Shown piece after piece: positions 55,815 to 64,000 of a stretch of 64,000 bases of DNA. The stretch is from Actinomyces mediterranea (lineage in GTDB: Bacteria > Actinomycetota > Actinomycetes > Actinomycetales > Actinomycetaceae). Every line of letters begins with the position of its first letter. Within the stretch, counting starts at the first letter, position 1. A model generated the notes under the pieces. The model was given only the letters and a program-made list of their open reading frames with translations, ran no database searches and was not told the DNA's origin. The stretch is from assembly GCF_900155595.1 (NCBI RefSeq), contig NZ_FTPB01000004.1, positions 620,001 to 684,000 on the forward strand. The letters run 5' to 3'. Position numbers and translations under genes: made by a program.

Positions 55815-56527
55815 GCCAGGAGATCCTCAGGCCGGTCCTCGCACGAACGGTCGACGATGCGCCCGTCTCGCAGGAAGATGGTGCGGTCCGCCCATGCGGC
55901 GAACCGGGCCTCATGGGTGACGAGTATCCCGGCGGCGCCTTTGTCGATGTGCGTGCGCAGTGCGAGCATGACCTGTTCACCCGAATGGGAGTCGAGGGCG
56001 CCCGTCGGCTCGTCTGCAAGGATGATCGACCGATCGCCCACGAGGGCGCGCGCAATGGCGACCCGCTGTTGCTGGCCCCCCGATAGGGCGGAGGGGAAGC
56101 GGTGGGCAATATTGAGTGCGCCGACGTCCCCGAGTGCCGCGAGTGCCGCTATGCGGGCCCTCTTCGGCGATATCCCGTCGAGGTGGAGCGGCATTTCAAC
56201 ATTCTCAACGGCTGACAGCGTCGTCAGCAGATTGAAGTCTTGGAAGACGTATCCGATGTTCCTGCGCCTCACCGCGGCCCGGTCGGCCGACGATAGCGAC
56301 GCGATATCGACCCCGTTGATGAGGACGGCGCCGTGGTCGGGCTTCTCCAGCCCGCCCGCGATGGATAGCAGCGTTGATTTTCCTGACCCGGAAGGGCCCA
56401 TAATAGCCAGGAGTTCCCCTGGATTCACCTCGAGGTCGATGAGCGAGAGGGCGTGGACCCGGGTTTCGCCGGCGGAGTGCTCGTGACTCACGCCGACCAT
56501 CCTCACCGGATAGGGGACGCTGATCAT
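55802..56527 (-). CDS. ABC transporter ATP-binding protein (LolD/MacB type)
   Basis: 241 aa from the ATG at 56527, overlapping the padR stop as ATGA. Walker A GPSGSGKST, Q-loop FQDFNLL, signature LSGGQQQRVAIARAL, Walker B IILADEPTGALD, H-loop LVTHEARFA. It couples to the FtsX-like permease whose start it overlaps by 13 bp. Confidence 0.92.
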   Translation of the reverse strand: MISVPYPVRMVGVSHEHSAGETRVHALSLIDLEVNPGELLAIMGPSGSGKSTLLSIAGGLEKPDHGAVLINGVDIASLSSADRAAVRRRNIGYVFQDFNLLTTLSAVENVEMPLHLDGISPKRARIAALAALGDVGALNIAHRFPSALSGGQQQRVAIARALVGDRSIILADEPTGALDSHSGEQVMLALRTHIDKGAAGILVTHEARFAAWADRTIFLRDGRIVDRSCEDRPEDLLAWVR

Positions 56528-57123
56528 CGCACTGCGTCGGCTGCCATCCGCTGGGACTCGATGGTGGCATCGCCGTTCTTCGCACGGGCGAATGCGGCGC
56601 GCCTGGCGGCCTCGGAGATCGCTCCCGACTCGATGTGGTCGAGCCAGTTGAGTTCCGACTCGAGGTCGAAGATGTGACGCTCGAGGATGAGTTTCCACGC
56701 GAGCTCGTCGTCGGAGGCGCCGGCCTTGACGCGGGTAACGTCGCGCAGACACGCCAGGGTGGAGCGACGCTGGGTCTGGATGAGCATAGTGACGTCGACA
56801 TCCGGGTTCGCGGCGGCGACGGCGAGTTTCATCACGAGTTCATCGCGCGACGGTGCGTCTCGCGGAACCGGCGTCGACCACCATTTCTCGAGGATGGCGC
56901 GTCCGGCGTCGGTCAGTTCGAAGACTTCGGAGTCCCGTCCGGCCTTCGTCTCGGAGTGGGAGACCACGGAGCCGTCACGTTCGAGGCGCTGCATCGTCTG
57001 GTAGACCTGACCGATGTTGAGAGGCCAGGCTCCACCGGTCTGGTCCTCGAAGACTTGGCGGAGGCGGTAGACGCCTGCGGGGTGTTGAGCGACGAGGGCG
57101 AGGAGCGCGTTGCGGACCGACAT
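56524..57123 (-). CDS. PadR-family transcriptional regulator
   Basis: 199 aa from the ATG at 57123. Winged-helix N-terminus SVRNALLALVAQHPAGVYRL, GQVYQTMQRLERDGSV; helical C-terminal dimerisation region (LILERHIFDLESELNWLDHI). First gene of the padR-ATPase-permease operon, so probably its own repressor. Confidence 0.9.
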   Translation of the reverse strand: MSVRNALLALVAQHPAGVYRLRQVFEDQTGGAWPLNIGQVYQTMQRLERDGSVVSHSETKAGRDSEVFELTDAGRAILEKWWSTPVPRDAPSRDELVMKLAVAAANPDVDVTMLIQTQRRSTLACLRDVTRVKAGASDDELAWKLILERHIFDLESELNWLDHIESGAISEAARRAAFARAKNGDATIESQRMAADAVR

Positions 57124-57373
57124 GATTCTCCGTTTGCTCCGATCTGAGTGGGAGAGTGCTGAAAAACTATGAGCATCGTATCGTCCCGACCCGGCGACTG
57201 TCATTATCGTGGACACTGTCGCGTTCGGCATACCCGAACCGTACCGCCCGGACCTGGGGTCTCGTCGGGTGCTGTGACTTCTCCCCCCAGCACAAACACT
57301 GAACATGGCAAGGCGTCAGATCAAGAAATAGGGTTTCAGCGACCTGAAATTATCGTGATGAAAGAAGTCATAC

Positions 57374-59113
57374 ATGCTTTTCCCGCTCGCATGGCGCCAC
57401 CTCAAGGCGAGGATCTGGGAGATGCTCGCAGTCGTCGTGCTCCAGACGGCCGCCACCCTCGCCGCTCTCGAACTGCCCGATCTTAACGCCGCCATCATTG
57501 ACCAGGGCGTCTCCACGGGCGATGCCGCGATCATCTGGCGACTCGGTCTGCTCATGCTCGCAGTCGCCGCCGTCCACATGATCTGCACTGCGATCGCGAT
57601 CTACCTCGGTGCGCGCCTCTCAATGTCCCTGGGCGCCTACCTGCGAGAACAAATGTTCCTCCATATCCACGGATTCGCCTCCCAGGATTTCCACGCCTTC
57701 GGCGCCTCATCGCTCATCACAAGGTCCACCAACGATGTCCAGCAGATCCAGACGACGACAATGATGACCTTCTCCGTCATGATCGGCGCTCCCATCATGG
57801 GCATCGGCGGCGTCATCATGGCGCTGCGCCAAGACGTTCAGCTTTCCCTCATCCTCGTAGTCCTCGTCCCGCTCCTCGCCCTCGTCATCGGACTCATCAT
57901 GAGCCGTCTCAGCCCCCTCTTCTCCACCCAGCAGGAGCGCATCGACCAAATGAATACGGCACTGCGGGAGGAACTCACCGGCATCCGCGTCATCCGCGCA
58001 TTCATCCGACAGGGGTTCATCCGCGAACGCTACACGGACGCGAATGATCGCCTCCGCGCAGTCGCTTTGAGGATCGGCACATGGTTCACCCTCATGTTCC
58101 CCGCCGTCACCGTCATCATCTCCCTGGCAACCGTCGGGGTCATCTGGTACGGCGGCGCCCTCATCGACTCCGGCGACCTGCAGATCGGCGCGATGATCGC
58201 CTACATTTCCTACGTCGCCATGATCTCCACAGCGGTCATGATGGCCGCGATGATCTTCATCATGGTGCCGCGCGCGAATGTCGCAGCGGGGCGCGTCGCC
58301 GCCGTCCTCGATCACCCCTGGTCGATTTGCGACCCCGAGGCGCCACAGGACGAACCCGCAGGCACCTGGGAGTTCGCCCTCGACCGCGTCACACTGCGCT
58401 ACCCCGGCGCCCAAGAAGCAGTCCTCGATTCAGTGTCGATGATTCTTGCCCCCGGCACGACCACCGCGATCATCGGCTCGACCGCGTCGGGCAAGACGAC
58501 TCTCGTCAATCTGCTGCCCCGGCTGATGGACCCCACCTCCGGGAACATCACCGCCTCGGGCACTCCGCTGACGCAACTGCCCATCAAGGTGGTGCGCGAC
58601 CGCATCGCCATGGTCCCCCAGCGCGCCTACCTCTTCTCCGGAACCATCGCCTCCACCGTGTCGAGCACGTCGACGCCCGACGATGCGCAGCGCGAGCGGG
58701 TCGTGTGGGCGCTCGAGGGCGCTCAGGCGACCGAATTCGTGTCCGCCCTCCCCGACGGCATTGATCACGAGGTCGAAGCCGGTGGGACGAATTTCTCCGG
58801 CGGCCAGCGCCAGCGACTCGCCATCGCCCGGGCGCTCTACCGATCCGCCGACCTCTACATCTTCGATGATTCCTTCTCCGCCCTCGACTATGCGACCGAT
58901 GCGGCGCTGCGCCTGGGCCTGCCCCGGTACACGCGGGGCGCCGCGGTCCTCATCGTCGGCCAGAGGGTCGCATCGATTCGGCACGCCGACTGCATCCTCG
59001 TCCTCGAAGAGGGGCGGATCGCAGGCAGGGGGACGCATCGCGAACTCATGGCGTCATGTGCCACGTACCGGGAAATCGTCGAATCCCAGATGAGCGAGGA
59101 GGAAGCGGCATGA
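57374..59113 (+). CDS. ABC exporter half-transporter, first subunit
   Basis: 579 aa. Six-helix ABC_membrane domain (about 15-310), then the NBD with Walker A IGSTASGKTTLVNLL, LSGG-like signature FSGGQRQRLAIARAL and Walker B-region YIFDDSFSALDYATDA. The residue after Walker B is Asp-Ser rather than Glu (FDDSFSALD), the usual sign of the degenerate site in a heterodimeric exporter. Its stop overlaps the next gene by ATGA. The 250-bp upstream gap holds no gene. Confidence 0.92.
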   Translation: MLFPLAWRHLKARIWEMLAVVVLQTAATLAALELPDLNAAIIDQGVSTGDAAIIWRLGLLMLAVAAVHMICTAIAIYLGARLSMSLGAYLREQMFLHIHGFASQDFHAFGASSLITRSTNDVQQIQTTTMMTFSVMIGAPIMGIGGVIMALRQDVQLSLILVVLVPLLALVIGLIMSRLSPLFSTQQERIDQMNTALREELTGIRVIRAFIRQGFIRERYTDANDRLRAVALRIGTWFTLMFPAVTVIISLATVGVIWYGGALIDSGDLQIGAMIAYISYVAMISTAVMMAAMIFIMVPRANVAAGRVAAVLDHPWSICDPEAPQDEPAGTWEFALDRVTLRYPGAQEAVLDSVSMILAPGTTTAIIGSTASGKTTLVNLLPRLMDPTSGNITASGTPLTQLPIKVVRDRIAMVPQRAYLFSGTIASTVSSTSTPDDAQRERVVWALEGAQATEFVSALPDGIDHEVEAGGTNFSGGQRQRLAIARALYRSADLYIFDDSFSALDYATDAALRLGLPRYTRGAAVLIVGQRVASIRHADCILVLEEGRIAGRGTHRELMASCATYREIVESQMSEEEAA

Positions 59114-61125
59114 GCGAGCGCGAACCCCGCCGCCCCCAGCGCGGCCACGGGCCCCACGGAATGCAAGCACCCGTCGAGAAGTCGAAGGACTTCACGGGCT
59201 CCCTCAAGCGCCTCATCGCACAATTACGGCCCGATGGGTGGCTGGTGTCGTTAGCCCTGGTCGGAGCCGCCCTATCCGTCGGTCTCAACGTCGCAGCACC
59301 GAAGATCCTCGGGAAGGCGACCGATCTGCTCTTCAACGGCGTCATCTCGAAGATGATCGCCGACGCCCCGTCGAAGGAGGCCGCCATCGCCGCCCTGGAG
59401 GCGCAGGGGCAAACGGAAATGGCGACCATGCTCTCCGCCATGGACGTCACCCCCGGCGCCGGGATCGATTTCGCCGCGCTGGGCGAAGTCCTCTTGTGGT
59501 GCGTCGGCATCTACGTCGCCTCGGCGCTCATCTCCTTTTTCGGCGGGTGGGTGTTGAGGATCGGTGTGCAGAACCTCGGGTGGCGCATGCGCGATCAGGT
59601 GCAGTCGAAGATCGAGCGCCTGCCGCTGTCGTATTTCGACTCGCATTCGCGCGGTGACCTCATGTCGCGCGTGTCGAATGACGTCGACAATGTCACGCAG
59701 GTGATGAACCAGACGCTGTCCCAGCTGTTCCAGGCGGTGCTCACCGTCATCGGGATCTTCGCAATGATGCTGTCGCTGTCGGTCGGGCTCACCGCCCTCG
59801 CGATCCTTGTGATCCCCGTGGGCGCCGTTATTGCAGGGATCCTCATGGGCAGGGCGCAGCCGCAGTTCCGCCAGCAGTGGAAGTCGACGGGCGAGGTGTC
59901 CGACCTCGTCGAAGAGTCGATCTCTGGGCATGAGGTGCTCGCCCTATACGGACTCGACTCCGAGTTCGACTCCTCCTTCGCGCAATCGAATACTGCGCTG
60001 TACCGGTCGAGTTTCGTCGCCCAGTTCGTGTCGAACCTCGTGATGCCGCTGATGAACATGGTCTCGAACATCTCCTACGTCATCGTCGCAGTCGGCGGCG
60101 GCCTCATGGTCGCGCGCGGCTCCATGAGTCTGGGCGACGTTCAGGCATTCATCCAGTATTCGCGCCAGTTCACGCAGCCGATCGGCCAGTTCGCCTCGAT
60201 GGCGAACTCCGTGCAGTCGGGCGTCGCCTCCGCTGAGAGGGTCTTCGAGTTCCTCGACGCCGAGGAGACGCCCGCCGATGAGGGCGCTCTCACTCTCGCT
60301 GCGGCCCGCCGACGGAATGCGGCGGATGGAGTGCTCGTTGACGAGGCCGCGGATTCGGCATCGACCAGCGTCAAGCGCCTCCGCGGGCGCGTCGTCTTCG
60401 ACCATGTGCGCTTCTCCTATGTGGAGGGGAGGCCCATCATCAACGACCTGTCACTGACGGTGGAACCCGGTCAGATGGTCGCCATCATCGGGCCGACTGG
60501 GGCGGGCAAGACCACGTTGGTCAACCTGCTCATGCGCTTCTATGAACTCGACTCCGGGGCGATCAGCGTCGACGGAGTCGATATCGCCGACCTCAACACC
60601 GATGCGCTGCGCTCCCACATGGGGATGGTTCTTCAAGACACGTGGCTCTTCGACGGAACCATCGGCGAGAATATTGCCTTCGGAGCCGAGGGGGCCACGC
60701 ATGACGAGGTCGTCGATGCCGCGAAGCAGACGGCGTCTCACCGCCTCATCCGTCAGCTCCCCAAGGGCTACGACACCCACGTGTCCGACTCGTCGGACAC
60801 TGTGTCGCAGGGCGAGCGACAGTTGTTCACGATCGCGCGGGCGTTCGTGTCCAAGCCGGACATCCTCATCCTCGATGAGGCGACCTCGTCGGTCGATACC
60901 CGCACCGAGGTCCTCGTTCAGCGGGCGATGGATCGCCTGCGCGAGGGGCGCACGGCCTTCGTCATTGCGCACCGCCTGTCAACGATTCGCGACGCCGACC
61001 TCATCTTGGTGATGGAGCAGGGCGATGTCGTGGAGATGGGGCGCCACGAGGACCTCCTCGAGCGCGACGGCGCCTATGCGCGCCTGTACAACGCCCAGTT
61101 CGCGGGGCCCGTCGACGCCGCCTGA
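59110..61125 (+). CDS. ABC exporter half-transporter, second subunit
   Basis: 671 aa from the ATG at 59110. A basic/Pro-rich N-terminal tail, then an ABC_membrane domain with an insertion between TM1 and TM2 (about residues 75-135: KMIADAPSKEAAIAALEAQG) that is typical of one subunit of these heterodimers, then the NBD: IGPTGAGKTTLVNLLMRF, VSQGERQLFTIARAF, ILILDEATSSVDTRTE with the catalytic Glu present. With the first subunit it should form a heterodimeric multidrug- or peptide-type exporter with one active ATP site. Confidence 0.92.
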   Translation: MSEREPRRPQRGHGPHGMQAPVEKSKDFTGSLKRLIAQLRPDGWLVSLALVGAALSVGLNVAAPKILGKATDLLFNGVISKMIADAPSKEAAIAALEAQGQTEMATMLSAMDVTPGAGIDFAALGEVLLWCVGIYVASALISFFGGWVLRIGVQNLGWRMRDQVQSKIERLPLSYFDSHSRGDLMSRVSNDVDNVTQVMNQTLSQLFQAVLTVIGIFAMMLSLSVGLTALAILVIPVGAVIAGILMGRAQPQFRQQWKSTGEVSDLVEESISGHEVLALYGLDSEFDSSFAQSNTALYRSSFVAQFVSNLVMPLMNMVSNISYVIVAVGGGLMVARGSMSLGDVQAFIQYSRQFTQPIGQFASMANSVQSGVASAERVFEFLDAEETPADEGALTLAAARRRNAADGVLVDEAADSASTSVKRLRGRVVFDHVRFSYVEGRPIINDLSLTVEPGQMVAIIGPTGAGKTTLVNLLMRFYELDSGAISVDGVDIADLNTDALRSHMGMVLQDTWLFDGTIGENIAFGAEGATHDEVVDAAKQTASHRLIRQLPKGYDTHVSDSSDTVSQGERQLFTIARAFVSKPDILILDEATSSVDTRTEVLVQRAMDRLREGRTAFVIAHRLSTIRDADLILVMEQGDVVEMGRHEDLLERDGAYARLYNAQFAGPVDAA

Positions 61126-61126
61126 G

Positions 61127-62230
61127 CTAGGCGGGGTTGACGACGGGGGGCTTGGCGCTGCCGGGGGTCCCCCTTCTGGGGGTGATGCGCACCCGCGCAT
61201 CGTCCCATGAGGGCGCCCCGTCCTCGATGAGGACTCCGAGTTCGTCGAGGCCGATGACGGCGCAGACTATGCTCCGGTAGTCGTCGGCCTCCCAGACGAG
61301 GGCGAGCGTCGACTCGTCGAGGGCACAGGCCGCCGAGTACGCTGCGGCGCCGGAATCGATGAGGATCGCGGGAGACCATGTGGCGCCCTCGTCGGCTGAG
61401 ACGTGGAGGGCGAGGCGGGTCCGTTCGCTCGGATGGTCGCACATGGAGGCGACGAGGACGGAGCCGACTCGTGCGAGCCCCCCATTGCAGGCGGGGTCTG
61501 TGAGTCGCTCGTCCTCGCGCGCGGGAGTGAAGATCCTCCCCCGGTCCGATGACCATGCGCAGCGCCGGTGTCCCGCTGCGCGGGCGTGCATGAGGACACG
61601 CCCGTCGGCGAGGCCGATGACCTTGTTCTCGTCGCATCCGGGTCCGACGGGCTCCCCGAGACTCCATGTGTCGCCGCGGTCCCAGGAGAGTGCGCAGATC
61701 GCGTAGTCGCACTCGTCGATGCGGGCAACGAAGGGCTGGATGAGTGTGCCGTCGGCGAGGACAGCGCCATTGCCGGAGGCCGCGAACATGCCTGCGACGC
61801 GAGGTGGCCTCAGGTGTGACATGTCGCGGTGGGTCCAGGTCTCGCCCTCGTCTGTAGAGGTCGCGAGCCATAGTTCGAGGCCCTTTCCCTGCGCTGTCGC
61901 TGAGAAGTAGGACTCGCCGGAGGAGCCGACGTACCAGCAATGGATGTTGCCCGTGGAGGGGTCGTAGATGAAGGAGGCGTCGCCGAAGCCGTGTCCGGGG
62001 GTGTGGCGGCGCAGCGCACGTGGAGCGGACCATGTCTTCCCCGCGTCGTCGCTGCTCACGAGGGCGATGTCGAAGTCTGCGGGGAGGTCGCGCCAGTCGG
62101 AGCGCACGTCGTAGGCGACGAGGATGCGCCCCGGGGCTGTCACGGTAAGTGCGGGGATCCGGTACAGGGGCGTCTCGAATGCGGATCCGGGGAAGGGATG
62201 ACCGGCGCGGGCGATGGTGGTGATGTGCAT
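61127..62230 (-). CDS. Exo-alpha-sialidase (BNR/Asp-box protein)
   Basis: 367 aa. YRIPAL near the N-terminus holds the first arginine of the sialidase triad; Asp-box repeats follow: SSDDAGKTWS, STDEGETWT, SWDRGDTWS, SADEGATWS, and a partial SSDRGRIFT. Asp in DFDIALV, Glu-Asn in DENKVIG and further Arg residues are in expected places. It hydrolyses terminal sialic acid or a related glycoside. No signal peptide and no cell-wall anchor, so probably intracellular, acting on imported glycans. Convergent with the ABC exporter with a single base between stops. Confidence 0.85.
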   Translation of the reverse strand: MHITTIARAGHPFPGSAFETPLYRIPALTVTAPGRILVAYDVRSDWRDLPADFDIALVSSDDAGKTWSAPRALRRHTPGHGFGDASFIYDPSTGNIHCWYVGSSGESYFSATAQGKGLELWLATSTDEGETWTHRDMSHLRPPRVAGMFAASGNGAVLADGTLIQPFVARIDECDYAICALSWDRGDTWSLGEPVGPGCDENKVIGLADGRVLMHARAAGHRRCAWSSDRGRIFTPAREDERLTDPACNGGLARVGSVLVASMCDHPSERTRLALHVSADEGATWSPAILIDSGAAAYSAACALDESTLALVWEADDYRSIVCAVIGLDELGVLIEDGAPSWDDARVRITPRRGTPGSAKPPVVNPA

Positions 62231-62484
62231 GAGTCCGATTGTGGGCCCCAGGCGTGCGCCTGCACAATTCCGCCACCGGGAAAACTCCCATTGTCGACAT
62301 CACTGGCAGCAACGGCTAATGAGGGAATCGGCAAGCCGAGGCCCTCAAATACAATTTCGCAGGCTATTGGTCCAGGCGGATCACCGACGAGCACCGACTC
62401 GCCTATAGGGTGACAGATTCGGGAATCCTCATCGCCGCCTGCTGCTACCACCACGGAACGCAGTCGCTGCCGCGCCCCGGGCGT

Positions 62485-63765
62485 TCAACGGCCGGGCGGG
62501 CACGTAACAACAGGGGCGGGCGGCGAATCGGCTGTGGGCGCCGTCGCGGATGAATCACCGTCTGCACCCTCATCGTTCGATGATTGCGCATCCGACGACT
62601 GGGACAGAGCAGCCGGGTCGGGGACAATGCCCTCGACGCCATTTCCATCCTTGTAAGCGATGCCGATGGGAAGCGGTTGATCGGCCGCGAGCGCCGACCA
62701 CAGGGCGTCGGCCTTGTCATCGAGAGCGACGACGCGAGCGGGTGCCCATTCCGGATACTCGAAGGGAAGAGTGACGAACTGAATGGACGCTCGGTCGATA
62801 CCGGCTACCGATGCGAGCAGACCGACATCGGTATTGAGATCGGCGAGCCCCGGTGATGGATAGACGGACGCGAGCGTTGCTTTCATGAAGGAAACGACCG
62901 ATGCAACGTCGGTAATCGGGTTCTTCGAGAGGATCTCTGCGAGCATCGCTCCGATGAGTTCCTGTTGGCGTCCGATTCTGGAGATGTCGGAACCGTCGCC
63001 GAGACTTTTGCGCGCGCGGGCGTAACCGAGAGCCTGGGTTCCATTGAGCTGTTGACATCCGGCCGACAGGCTGAGAGCGGCCTCTGGATCAGAGATATCC
63101 GAGGGAATGTCGAGCCAGACGCCGCCGAGGGCGTCAGTCATTGCGATGAAGCCCGTGAAGTCGACGACTGCGAATGCGTCGATAGTGAGACCGGACAGCT
63201 TCTCTACCGTCGACACAGTGCATGCTGCGCCCGAGGCGATGTCGTATCCCCAGTTCGCTCCGACCGTCATGGAGGAGTTGAACATTCCACTTTCTACCGG
63301 CTCCGACACCGAGCCGTCGGCTCGCGTACAGGCGGGGATGTCGACGAGGAGATCACGCGGAATGGAAATGATCTGGATGCGGTTCCTATCTGCGGATACG
63401 TGGATGAACATGGTGGAGTCCGCTCGGATGCCCTCCACCCCATCTTCAGTCCCATAAGCGGTGCCCTGCCCCTGTCTCGAGTCCGTTCCAATGACAAGAA
63501 TGTTGAGAGCCCGCCCCTCGAAGGAATCGACCGGCGCGCGCTGCTCGTTGTCGGCCCCTGTAGCTCCGAGTCCCGTCGTATCGATCGTATTCGACGCGAG
63601 TTGGGCGGAAAGATCGCGGTACACGTAGAGGGCAGTCGTGGACACGAAGACGGTCAGTGCAACTACAACGAGGACGAGGCCGCGAAGCAGGGTCACACGG
63701 TGGGGATCCGTCTGCGCATGGAGGATGGGCGCAGATGAGGGGTGTGATTCCTCTGCGTCGACCAT
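62485..63765 (-). CDS. LytR-CpsA-Psr (LCP) family protein
   Basis: 426 aa, GAGGTG before the ATG. One N-terminal membrane helix (GLVLVVVALTVFVSTTALYV), then the LCP domain: NILVIGTDSRQGQG, RADSTMFIHVSADRNRIQII, SIPRDLLVDIPAC (active-site Arg), GFIAMTDALGGVWLDIP, LNGTQALGYARARKSLGDGSDISRIGRQQ (second Arg pair). A Ser/Asp-rich tail ends the protein. It is expected to link anionic glycopolymers to peptidoglycan outside the cell. Confidence 0.92.
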   Translation of the reverse strand: MVDAEESHPSSAPILHAQTDPHRVTLLRGLVLVVVALTVFVSTTALYVYRDLSAQLASNTIDTTGLGATGADNEQRAPVDSFEGRALNILVIGTDSRQGQGTAYGTEDGVEGIRADSTMFIHVSADRNRIQIISIPRDLLVDIPACTRADGSVSEPVESGMFNSSMTVGANWGYDIASGAACTVSTVEKLSGLTIDAFAVVDFTGFIAMTDALGGVWLDIPSDISDPEAALSLSAGCQQLNGTQALGYARARKSLGDGSDISRIGRQQELIGAMLAEILSKNPITDVASVVSFMKATLASVYPSPGLADLNTDVGLLASVAGIDRASIQFVTLPFEYPEWAPARVVALDDKADALWSALAADQPLPIGIAYKDGNGVEGIVPDPAALSQSSDAQSSNDEGADGDSSATAPTADSPPAPVVTCPPGR

Positions 63766-63959
63766 CGCACCTCCTCAATTTGATAACGATTTGATAACGC
63801 CACTGTATCGACCTCTCATCACCGCCACAACCAGAGCCTCGTCACACGGACCCCGCCTACCGGTACCGCTATTGCGCCTGAGCCCAGCGTCCGGGCGCCG
63901 CACGTGAGAAAATGAGTGCGCATCGCCCTCGTCGATGTCTCAGCAGTACCCCCGAGGAG

Positions 63960-64000
63960 ATGACGACCATGCCAGCACCACTGCCGCCGATCCCGACCCT
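63960..64000 (+). CDS. Start of a gene cut by the window edge
   Basis: An ATG at 63969 (or 63960) follows GAGGAG and opens a frame MPAPLPPIPT that runs off the window. The prefix is Pro-rich; product not identifiable. Confidence 0.35.
   Translation, partial: MTTMPAPLPPIPT

Overview
The window comes from a high-GC Gram-positive bacterium, most likely a member of the Actinomycetaceae (Actinomyces/Schaalia-like). That placement is inferred from codon and GC usage, two LytR-CpsA-Psr proteins, a YhgE/Pip-MMPL pair, an NlpC/P60 wall hydrolase with cell-wall-binding repeats, and a LacI-controlled arabinose locus. I see no rRNA or tRNA gene.

The left third (about 1.4-20.1 kb) is a defence island built around a type III-D-like CRISPR-Cas system with an RNA-linked adaptation module. 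A stand-alone cas6 (1484-2311, +) faces a stretch of decayed minus-strand coding sequence (2337-3305). A minus-strand pair follows: a large CARF/HEPN (Csm6/Csx1-like) effector (3806-6172) and an overlapping small gene of the 'VNLTPH' type (3349-3822). Divergent from it is the effector operon (6324-14010, +): an HD-less cas10 with an intact GGDD, a Cas7-Csx10-like fusion, a Cas7-Cas7 fusion, a small Csx19-like gene, and a TIGR03986-like RAMP protein carrying an in-frame 3 x 24-bp tandem repeat. Convergent to this are cas2 and a reverse transcriptase-Cas1 fusion (14195-16491, -), then a leader and a 41-repeat array (16780-19768). The RT domain keeps its FADD box but has Asn where the motif A catalytic Asp is expected. 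The array ends in a truncated repeat that runs straight into the remnant of an RloB-like gene. Next to that is a frameshifted, N-terminally truncated AAA ATPase, so an older two-gene defence system lies decayed at the trailer end.

From about 21 kb onward the content is ordinary chromosome: a lipoprotein, class II fructose-bisphosphate aldolase with a strong hairpin terminator, a TrmH-type rRNA/tRNA methyltransferase divergent from a PH-domain membrane protein, a NagD-like phosphatase, pyrE, a frameshifted lipoprotein gene, an NlpC/P60 hydrolase, an SDR oxidoreductase, a large polytopic membrane protein, exonuclease III, a serine hydrolase and a GNAT acetyltransferase. An L-arabinose locus (araD-araA-galK operon, a LacI-family regulator and divergently placed araB) shares a 15-bp operator-like sequence upstream of araD and araB. 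It places galactokinase in the arabinose operon, which fits growth on arabinogalactan-type sugars.

The right end holds an M18 aminopeptidase, a NUDIX hydrolase, an AspT/YidE-type transporter with a TetR regulator, an MMPL (RND) transporter with a degenerate ABC-like tail coupled to a YhgE/Pip protein, two LCP proteins, an S4-domain protein, a padR-ABC-FtsX operon, a heterodimeric ABC exporter pair and a cytoplasmic-looking sialidase. A gene truncated by the window edge starts at about 63960.
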